From assembly GCF_007655005.1 (NCBI RefSeq), contig NZ_SZVW01000032.1:25327-89326 (forward strand): a DNA stretch of 64,000 bases, written 5' to 3'. This DNA is from Streptomyces tibetensis (GTDB lineage: Bacteria; Actinomycetota; Actinomycetes; Streptomycetales; Streptomycetaceae). How positions within the stretch are numbered: position 1 is the first letter of the stretch; each line of letters starts with the position of its first letter. Position numbers and translations under genes: made by a program. The notes beneath the pieces are model-generated. The model saw only the letters and a program-made list of their open reading frames with translations, did not search any database and was not told the DNA's origin. Positions 49,000-56,177 of this stretch are shown one piece after another.

Positions 49000-49845
49000 A
49001 TGGTGCTCGACAGGCGTACGGGCGCGCGGTTGCTCGCGGGCGTCATGCTGGCGGTCTGCGTGGTGCTCGTCGGACCCAGTGCACCCGACGGTGCCCTCTT
49101 CGCCGGGGCGCAGCCCGCCGTGGCGGCCAGGGACGTCGTCCCGAACCGGGTCATGACGTGGAACATCTGCAACCCCTGCGAGGCGAGCGACGTCGACAAG
49201 GCCGCGGAGATCGCCGCGTACGCGCCTCAGGTCGTCGGCCTTCAGGAAGCATGTGTGCGGGACGTCGAGAGGATCCGGGAGTATCTGGAGAACCTGCACG
49301 GGCTGGCCTACCACGTCGAGTACGGGTCGGTGCTGCACAAGTGGGGCCGCTGCGGGGGGACACCGTGGAGCCCGGGGGCCTTCGGCCAGGCGGTCCTGTC
49401 GGCCGCGCCGATGACGGACCCGGTCACCGTGGAATATCCCGACGGCGGCTCCGAGGACCGCGGGTACATGGCCGTCACCACCACCGTCGACGGCAGGTCC
49501 GTCCGGGTCTTCAACACCCATCTCGCCCAGCGACGTCAGGAGGCGGTCCGGGCGGAGCAGACCCGCGTGCTCGCGGCGGAGGTCGCCCGGCACGACCGCG
49601 CGATCCTCCTCGGCGACTTCAACGCCGTGCCGGAAGCCCCCGAACTGTCCAACATCTGGGCACTGGCCACGGATGCCGACCCGCAGTGCCGTCCGTCGCC
49701 CACCGGCGGCTGCCGGCCGACGACCGACTGGCACAGCAAGTTCGACTACGTGTTCCTGCGAGGCGTCGTCCCGCTCAGGCACCGCGTGCATCCGACCTCG
49801 TACTCGGACCACAACCTGCTGCACGCCGACCTCGACCTGAGCTGA
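49000..49845 (+). CDS. Secreted endonuclease/exonuclease/phosphatase-family protein
   Basis: A 281-aa exported protein from ATG 49000 (GAGGAGGCG upstream); an earlier in-frame start at 48958 lacks a site. The signal peptide is LLAGVMLAVCVVLVGPSAPD. The EEP fold shows VMTWNICNPC, VVGLQEACV (metal Glu), VFNTHLAQRR, ILLGDFNAVPE, and SDHNLLHADL (catalytic His). These residues fit an extracellular Mg-dependent nuclease or phosphodiesterase (DNase I or sphingomyelinase type). Several cysteines suit an exported enzyme. The substrate is unknown. Confidence 0.85.
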   Translation: MVLDRRTGARLLAGVMLAVCVVLVGPSAPDGALFAGAQPAVAARDVVPNRVMTWNICNPCEASDVDKAAEIAAYAPQVVGLQEACVRDVERIREYLENLHGLAYHVEYGSVLHKWGRCGGTPWSPGAFGQAVLSAAPMTDPVTVEYPDGGSEDRGYMAVTTTVDGRSVRVFNTHLAQRRQEAVRAEQTRVLAAEVARHDRAILLGDFNAVPEAPELSNIWALATDADPQCRPSPTGGCRPTTDWHSKFDYVFLRGVVPLRHRVHPTSYSDHNLLHADLDLS

Positions 49846-50074
49846 GGGCGTTCACGAGGCGGCCCCCGCCGGTGACGGCCGCGCCCTGCCCGGCGTCCGC
49901 GACCGGATGGACCGATTCCCCGGGACCGCAGGTCAGCTGGCCCGCACGGGCTGCACGAAGCGTTGAGGTCGCCCCGGCACGTGGAAAAACCCCGCGTATG
50001 GGCATACGGGGAAGGCAAGCAAGCAGGGGACGCCGGCGAGCGGGGAGGTCGGCCCGATCAGCAGGGAGGCCGAG

Positions 50075-51790
50075 ATGACGGGGCCGGAACACACGGAGTC
50101 CGTTCACGGGCCGTCCGTGCCGACAGCGTCCGTCGCGTCCCTGGAAGCCATCGGCGCCGGCGCCTACCTCGTGGACGAGCAGGGCTGCATCATCGCCGTG
50201 AACGCCCACGCCGAGCGCCTGCTGGGCCGGCCCGCCGCCGACCTGATCGGACATGACGCGCACGATCTGCTGCACCGCGGCCCGCAGGGGCAGCCCCTGC
50301 CGAGAACCCAGTGCGCCATGCGGCAGGCCTTCCACGCCGGGCGCACCGCCCAGGCCGACGAGGACTACTTCGCAGGTGCCGACGGCACCGTGCTGCGCAT
50401 CTCCTGGCTGATCACGCCGTACGACCTCGAAGGCCGGCACGACGGCACGCTCGTCGTCTTCCACGCCTCCGACCACCTGCAGGTCGCCGAGCCGGAGCCG
50501 GAGCCCGAGCCGACGACGCGGCCGCTGTCGGAGCTGGCACGACTCGCCCTGCTGGCCGAGACCACCACGCAGCTGACCTCCACGCTCGACGTGGACGAGG
50601 CGCTGCGGCGGCTGGTGACGCTGGTCCTGCCCCGCCTCGCGGACTGGGTGGTCGTCGACCTGATCACCGAGCGCGACGAGGTGTGGCGCACCCTCGTGGT
50701 CCACGCCGACGGCGAGACGCTCACGCCCCACGAGGACCTGCAGGGACCGATGCCGCCGATCCCGGAGGAATCGCAGATGCCCCTGTCCAGGGCCTTGCGC
50801 GGGGTCGCGTCCAACCTGGCCGGCCCGCAGACCTATCAGGGGGCACCGGACTCCGGCATCGCGGTCGAGCAGCGCCGCCTCTTCGACGTCACCGGGATGC
50901 GCTCCGCGGCCATCGCGCCCATCCGCAGCACCCGCGCCGTCCTGGGAGCGCTGACCCTGGGCCGCGACGAGAAATCGGCGCCCTTCACGCCCGTGGACCT
51001 CCCCCTGATCGAGGACATCGCACGCCGTGCCGGTCTCGCCCTGGACAACGCCCGCCTCTACCAGCGCCAGCGCAAGGTCGCCGAGACCATGCAGAACCAT
51101 CTGCTGCCGCAGATGCCGGGCGTCTCCGGCCTGCAGATGACCGTGCGCTATCTGCCCGCACCCGACGCCTCCCAGGTCGGCGGCGACTGGTACGACGCCT
51201 TCCCGCTGTCCGACGCGTCCACGGCCCTGGCCATCGGAGACGTCGTCGGTCACGACCTGGAGGCGGCGGCCGGCATGGCGCAGGTCCGCAACATGCTCCG
51301 TGCCTACGCATGGTCCCAGCACGAGCCTCCCAGCCGGGTCGTCGAACGGCTCGACGAGGCGATCCAGCACATCACCGACGTCACCATGGCCACGACGATC
51401 TTCGCCCGGGTCGAACCGGTCGACGGCGGCGACTGGCAACTGTCCTGGACCAACGCCGGCCACCCTCCGCCGCTGCTGATCAGCCGGGACGGCCTGGCGC
51501 GCTACCTCACCGACGGCCATGGCATCCTGCTGGGCACCCAGACCGGCACCCGGCGCCCGGACGCCACCGCGCAGCTCCCGCCCGGTTCCACTCTGGTGCT
51601 GTACACGGACGGACTCGTCGAAGCGCCCCGCCGCACCCTCGACGAGGGACTGGACCGACTGCGCCAGCACGCCGCCGCCCTGGCCCACCGGCCCCTCGCC
51701 TCGTTCACCGACCAGCTCCTGCGCCGTGTACGCCCCGTGGGCAACGACGACGACGTCGCCGTCCTGGCCCTGCGCATCCCCGACAGCTGA
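50075..51790 (+). CDS. PP2C (SpoIIE-type) phosphatase with PAS and GAF domains
   Basis: A 571-aa signalling protein. The PAS domain (~20-130) has GAYLVDEQGCIIAVNAHAER. An EPEPEPEP linker follows, then a GAF domain (~165-325) with TTQLTSTLDVDEALRRLV, and the SpoIIE phosphatase (~340-570) with VGGDWYDAFPLSD, AIGDVVGHDLEAA, TNAGHPPPLL and GNDDDVAVLAL, the metal-binding Asp/Gly blocks. Such proteins dephosphorylate anti-anti-sigma factors to control a sigma factor. No anti-sigma gene is adjacent. Signal unknown. Confidence 0.93.
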   Translation: MTGPEHTESVHGPSVPTASVASLEAIGAGAYLVDEQGCIIAVNAHAERLLGRPAADLIGHDAHDLLHRGPQGQPLPRTQCAMRQAFHAGRTAQADEDYFAGADGTVLRISWLITPYDLEGRHDGTLVVFHASDHLQVAEPEPEPEPTTRPLSELARLALLAETTTQLTSTLDVDEALRRLVTLVLPRLADWVVVDLITERDEVWRTLVVHADGETLTPHEDLQGPMPPIPEESQMPLSRALRGVASNLAGPQTYQGAPDSGIAVEQRRLFDVTGMRSAAIAPIRSTRAVLGALTLGRDEKSAPFTPVDLPLIEDIARRAGLALDNARLYQRQRKVAETMQNHLLPQMPGVSGLQMTVRYLPAPDASQVGGDWYDAFPLSDASTALAIGDVVGHDLEAAAGMAQVRNMLRAYAWSQHEPPSRVVERLDEAIQHITDVTMATTIFARVEPVDGGDWQLSWTNAGHPPPLLISRDGLARYLTDGHGILLGTQTGTRRPDATAQLPPGSTLVLYTDGLVEAPRRTLDEGLDRLRQHAAALAHRPLASFTDQLLRRVRPVGNDDDVAVLALRIPDS

Positions 51791-51825
51791 CCCGAGGGGC
51801 GAGGGCAGGCCTGCGACCGACGGCT

Positions 51826-52971
51826 TCAGCCGCCTGCCACGCTCCTCCAGAAGTCCCGCATGAGCGGTGTGGGCGTCGGGCTCTCCATCCCCACCTGGGT
51901 CAGGAGAACGGCGACCGTTCCCGTGGACGGGTCGATGTGCGCCGTCGTGCCCGTGCCGCCGACCCAGCCGTAGCGGCCCGGGACGTTCCACGGGTCGGCC
52001 CGGGTCACGTCGACCTGGCCGCCATAGCCCCAGCCCTGGCCCTCCAGGAAGAGTGACGAGCCGGCGCGCTGCCCGGCCGTGAGGTGGTTGGTCGTCATAC
52101 GGCGCACCGAGGCGGGGGACAGCAGGCGGTGGCCGCCGCTCTCGCCGTCGTTCAGCAGCATACGGGCGAAGGACAGCCAGTCGTCGGCGGTGGAGACGAG
52201 GCCCCCGCCGCCGGAGTGGAAGCGAGGGAGGCGGCTCCACTGCCCGTCGGGGGTGTCCGACAGGGTCAGGCCTCCGTCCGGGGACGGGGTGTAGGACGAG
52301 GTGAAGCGGTGCCGTTTCGCCACGGGGACCTCGAAGGCCGTGTCCTTCATGCCCAGCGGTTCGAAGATCCGCTCTGCCAGGAATTCGGGGAACGTACGGC
52401 CCGACGCCCTGGCGACCAGGATGCCCTGGAGGTCGGAAGAGGTGCCGTAGAGCCAGGCTTCCCCGGGGTGGCGCACCATCGGGACCTGAGCGAGAAGACC
52501 GAGCCAGGTGTCCGGGTCCGGCCAGTCCTGCAGGGCGCGCCCGTCCCTCTGCACCGCGAAGAGGGCCTGTACGGCGGGGAGGGAGAAGTCGTCGGGAAAG
52601 CCCCAGCCGGTGCGGGAGCTGAGCAGGTCCTCGACCGTGACCGGACGGGCCGCCGGGACGACGTCCTCGACCGGGGCGTCGGGGGCGCGCACCACGCTCG
52701 GTTTCGACAGCTCCAGCAGCCACTGCTCGACCGGGGCGTCCAGAGCCAGACGTCCCTCCTCCACCAGCATCAGGACGGCCGCGGCCGCGATGGGCTTGGT
52801 GATGGAGGCGATACGGAAGAGTGAGTCCCGTGCCAACGGGGCGGTGCCCTCGGTGTCCACCGAACCGGCGGTCACGACCCGGACGTCGGCGCCGCGGGCC
52901 ACAAGGCCGACGGCACCCGGAACCCGCCCCTCGTCCACATAGCGGTGCAGGGTGTCGTACACGGCGTTCAT
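51826..52971 (-). CDS. Serine hydrolase, beta-lactamase/DD-peptidase family (class C type)
   Basis: A 381-aa cytoplasmic-looking serine hydrolase without a signal peptide. The nucleophile Ser56 and Lys59 are in FRIASITKPIAAA; a probable catalytic Tyr is in AWLYGTSSDLQG; TGTTAHIDPSTG near the C-terminus is the strand carrying the KTG equivalent (HID). Features suit EstB-type esterases and class C-like hydrolases. It is convergent with the phosphatase gene. Substrate unknown. Confidence 0.85.
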   Translation of the reverse strand: MNAVYDTLHRYVDEGRVPGAVGLVARGADVRVVTAGSVDTEGTAPLARDSLFRIASITKPIAAAAVLMLVEEGRLALDAPVEQWLLELSKPSVVRAPDAPVEDVVPAARPVTVEDLLSSRTGWGFPDDFSLPAVQALFAVQRDGRALQDWPDPDTWLGLLAQVPMVRHPGEAWLYGTSSDLQGILVARASGRTFPEFLAERIFEPLGMKDTAFEVPVAKRHRFTSSYTPSPDGGLTLSDTPDGQWSRLPRFHSGGGGLVSTADDWLSFARMLLNDGESGGHRLLSPASVRRMTTNHLTAGQRAGSSLFLEGQGWGYGGQVDVTRADPWNVPGRYGWVGGTGTTAHIDPSTGTVAVLLTQVGMESPTPTPLMRDFWRSVAGG

Positions 52972-53236
52972 CGACGGCCTCCCGGCTCAGGTGTCAGCAG
53001 CGTCTACGACTCCTCATGCCGCAAAAAGTCATCGGTGAAGCGAACCCAGCGGCCGATCGGCGCCAGGCGCCTGAGACCGGAGGACACCCGCCATGATGGC
53101 CGCCGACCGGGCGGGAGGGGCCGGCCGCGACGCCTTCGCGTCTTGTGAAGTGCCGGTGAAAACCCGGTGGAGAGCATGTCGGTGGGTCCGCCTATGCTGC
53201 ACCGGAAGATCACGCGGTACCAGGGGAGGGCGCGGC

Positions 53237-54229
53237 ATGTTCGGCAAGCTGTTCGGCAGGGGTGCGCAGAGACCGGCGGCCGATCCGCACGTCCTGCCCG
53301 CCCCGCGCAGGCAGAAGAACGGGACGTACGAGCTGCGCGCACTCGGGGACACCCGGGTGCTCGCCCTCGTGGAAGCGGCCGGCGCCGCCGACTGGGCGGC
53401 GGTCAAGGCGGCCCTCGCCCCCTTCGACCTCGGCCGCGAACAGGCGGTCCTGGGGCAACTGAGCGACGTGGACGGTCTGGAGGAATGGATCGTCCGGGCC
53501 GCCGAGGAGGACAAGGACGACAAGGAGCTCCGGGCGACCGCCCTGCTGATCTCGGGTGCGCGCCATGTCTCCTGGGGCTGGGAGGCGCGTACGTCCGCCC
53601 GTGCCGTGGACGTCGGCCGCGAGCAGTGGCAGACCTTCCACGAGCGGCTGCGTATCGCCGAGGAGCACCTGCTCGAGGCCGCCGAGCTGCGGCCCGACTG
53701 GGTCACGCCGTGGCGCCACCTGCTCACCTCGGGACGCGGCATGTCCGTCGACGACAGCGTCCAGGAGGCCCGGCTCGCGGCCGGTCTGCGCCGTGATCCG
53801 CTGAACCTGGACCTCCACCTGGAGTGGGTGTCGCGCCTCCAGCCCCGCTGGGGCGGAGAGCCGGGCCAGGCCCTGGAGTTCGCCCGGAAGGCCTTCGCCG
53901 GCGCGCCCGACGGGCATCGGCTCGGCTGTGCCGTCGCCATGGCACACATCGAGGACTGGGTGGAGTCCGACACCCGCGACTGCCTGCAGCACCCGCGGAT
54001 CCGGACCGAGTTGAGGGAAGCGGCGGAGCGCAGCATCCTGCACCACGCGTACGAGCGCCGCCTGGGCTGGCAGGGCGACTACAACATCTTCGCCATGGCC
54101 CTCTCGCTGGCGGGCAGCAGCACCGCCTCCAACGTCTTCCGCGAGCTGGAGGGCGTGTTCACCGAGTGGCCGTGGACCTTCATGGCGGACCCGCAGAAGG
54201 TGTACGCGCGCTTCCGCAAGGCCTTCTGA
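53237..54229 (+). CDS. Hypothetical protein, possibly DUF4034 type, upstream of the Hsp90-like gene
   Basis: A 330-aa soluble protein from ATG 53237 (GGGGAGGG upstream). It starts MFGKLFGRG, has an acidic helix-rich body and conserved-looking LLEAAELRPDWVTPWRHLLT, HHAYERRLGWQGDY, and FTEWPWTFMADPQKVYARFR. Helical repeats (~150-250) resemble TPR pairs, as in DUF4034 proteins; that match is from memory and tentative. It precedes the Hsp90-like gene by 89 bases on the same strand. It may belong to the same unit as a client or adaptor. Confidence 0.7.
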   Translation: MFGKLFGRGAQRPAADPHVLPAPRRQKNGTYELRALGDTRVLALVEAAGAADWAAVKAALAPFDLGREQAVLGQLSDVDGLEEWIVRAAEEDKDDKELRATALLISGARHVSWGWEARTSARAVDVGREQWQTFHERLRIAEEHLLEAAELRPDWVTPWRHLLTSGRGMSVDDSVQEARLAAGLRRDPLNLDLHLEWVSRLQPRWGGEPGQALEFARKAFAGAPDGHRLGCAVAMAHIEDWVESDTRDCLQHPRIRTELREAAERSILHHAYERRLGWQGDYNIFAMALSLAGSSTASNVFRELEGVFTEWPWTFMADPQKVYARFRKAF

Positions 54230-54318
54230 GCCACCGGCCGCCCCGCCCCGGCCGTCCTCGGCCGGTCCCGCGGACCATCGCCCACCCCGCCGTTCCCTCC
54301 CCCCCCCCGGACTGCCCC

Positions 54319-56175
54319 ATGCCCCTGCGTGACCACGCCACCGACCACGCCGCCACCGACCGCACCTTCCAGGTCGACCTTCGCGGCCTGGTGGACCTCC
54401 TCTCCCACCACCTCTACTCCAGCCCCCGCGTGTACCTGCGTGAACTGATGCAGAACGCGGTGGACGCCCTGACCGCCCGGCACGCCCTCGAACCGGCCGC
54501 CCCCGCCGACGCCTTCGGCGTACGCCTGCACGCCGACGGCTCGGTGGTACGCGTCGAGGACGACGGCGTCGGACTCACCGAGGCCGACGTGCACGGCTTC
54601 CTCGCCACCATCGGCCGCAGCAGCAAGCGCGCCGACCGCATCGCCGAACAACGGGGCGACTTCATCGGCCAGTTCGGCATCGGCCTGCTCTCCTGCTTCC
54701 TGGTCGCGGACGAGATCCATGTCCTGAGCCGCTCCGCCCGCACCCCCGACGCACCCGCCGTGGAGTGGCGCGGACGCGGCGACGGCAGCTACACCGTCCG
54801 CACCCTGCCCGCATCCGCCCGCCCCCGGCCCGGCACCACCGTCACCCTGACCCCGCGCGCCGACGCGGGGGAGTGGACCCGGCCGGTGCAAGTGCGGGCA
54901 CTGGCCCGCCACTTCGGCTCCCTGCTGCGCCACCCGGTCACCTTCGACGACGGCACGGGCGGCTCGGAGCGCTCCGGCACGTCCGTCAACCCCGAGCCCG
55001 CCCCTTGGGCGCGTTCGTACCCCACCCCGGGATCCCGGTCCCGTGCCCTGGCCGCGTACGGCGAGGAGGTCTTCGGCTTCAAGCCGCTGGACACCATCGA
55101 GCTGGACCTGCCGGCCGTCGGCCTGAAGGGCATCGCCTGCATCCTGCCCGAGACGGTGCCGGCCGGGCGCCGCCACGGCCACCGCGTGCACGTCAAGGGC
55201 ATGCTGCTGTCCGAGCAGGCCGAGGAGATCCTGCCCGACTGGGCGTTCTTCGTCCGCTGTGTCGTCGACGCCGAGAGCCTGCGCCCCACGGCGTCCCGCG
55301 AGTCCCTCTACGAGGACGCCACCCTCGCCGCCGTCCGCGACGCCCTCGCAGAGCGGCTGCGCGACTGGATCGCCCGGACCGCCGCCGGCGACCCGGACCT
55401 GCTCGGCCGCTTCCTCCAGGCCCACCACCTGGCCGTGAAGTCCCTCGCCGTGCACGACGACGAGATCCTGCGGATGCTGCTGCCCTGGCTGCCGTTCGAG
55501 ACCACCGACGGGCACTGCACCCTGGACGAGTTCGCCCGCACCCACCGCACCGTGCTGGTGACGTCGAGCGTGGAGGAGTTCCGCCAGGTCGCCGCGATCG
55601 CCTCGGCCGCCGGGCTCGGCGTCGTCAACGGCGGCTACACCTACGACCGTGAGCTGGTCCACCGGCTGCCCGAGATCAGGCCCGAGGCCGCCGTCGCCGA
55701 CCTCGACCCGGCGACCCTCACCGCCCACCTCGACCCCGTCGACCGGGAGACGGAGCTCGCCGCCGCTGCCTATCTCGCGCAGGCCCGCGACGCCCTGGCC
55801 GTCTTCGACTGCGACGTCGCCCTGCGCACCTTCCAGCCCGTCTCCGCGCCGGCCCTCCTCATCGACAGCCGCGAGGCCCGGCACGAACGCACCCGCTCCC
55901 AGCTCGCCCGTGAGCAGGAGGGCGGCCTGTGGGGCGACATCCTGGGCGCCCTGCGCCACGAGGCACCGCGCGCGCAGCTGATCCTCAACCAGCTCAACCC
56001 GCTGGTCCGCACCGCCGTCGCCATCGACGAGCCCGAACTGGCCCGCACCAGCGCCGAAGCCCTGTACGGGCAGGCCGCGATGCTGTCCCGGCGCCCGCTC
56101 CGGCCCGCCGAGTCGAGCCTCATCAACCGCTCCTTCCTCGACCTGCTCGCCCACGCCCTCCGCAAGGACAGCTGA
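54319..56175 (+). CDS. Divergent Hsp90-like ATPase/chaperone
   Basis: A 618-aa protein with an HSP90/GHKL N-domain. VYLRELMQNAVDALTARHAL replaces the usual ELISNASDA; VEDDGVGLTEADV carries the metal/ATP Asp; FIGQFGIGLLSCFLVADEI is the lid/Gly loop. The middle domain has FFVRCVVDAESLRPTASRES. The C-domain is unlike HtpG. ATG 54319 is the first start but has no ribosome binding site, only a run of ten C (54299-54308); translation may depend on coupling or a missed start. The TPR gene begins two bases after its stop. Housekeeping HtpG is likely elsewhere; this is a specialised paralogue. Confidence 0.85.
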   Translation: MPLRDHATDHAATDRTFQVDLRGLVDLLSHHLYSSPRVYLRELMQNAVDALTARHALEPAAPADAFGVRLHADGSVVRVEDDGVGLTEADVHGFLATIGRSSKRADRIAEQRGDFIGQFGIGLLSCFLVADEIHVLSRSARTPDAPAVEWRGRGDGSYTVRTLPASARPRPGTTVTLTPRADAGEWTRPVQVRALARHFGSLLRHPVTFDDGTGGSERSGTSVNPEPAPWARSYPTPGSRSRALAAYGEEVFGFKPLDTIELDLPAVGLKGIACILPETVPAGRRHGHRVHVKGMLLSEQAEEILPDWAFFVRCVVDAESLRPTASRESLYEDATLAAVRDALAERLRDWIARTAAGDPDLLGRFLQAHHLAVKSLAVHDDEILRMLLPWLPFETTDGHCTLDEFARTHRTVLVTSSVEEFRQVAAIASAAGLGVVNGGYTYDRELVHRLPEIRPEAAVADLDPATLTAHLDPVDRETELAAAAYLAQARDALAVFDCDVALRTFQPVSAPALLIDSREARHERTRSQLAREQEGGLWGDILGALRHEAPRAQLILNQLNPLVRTAVAIDEPELARTSAEALYGQAAMLSRRPLRPAESSLINRSFLDLLAHALRKDS

Positions 56176-56177
56176 CG

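Noticed and set aside
54319..56175. Housekeeping htpG
   Set aside because: N-domain motifs are divergent, the C-terminal part is unlike HtpG, and it is coupled to a TPR gene.
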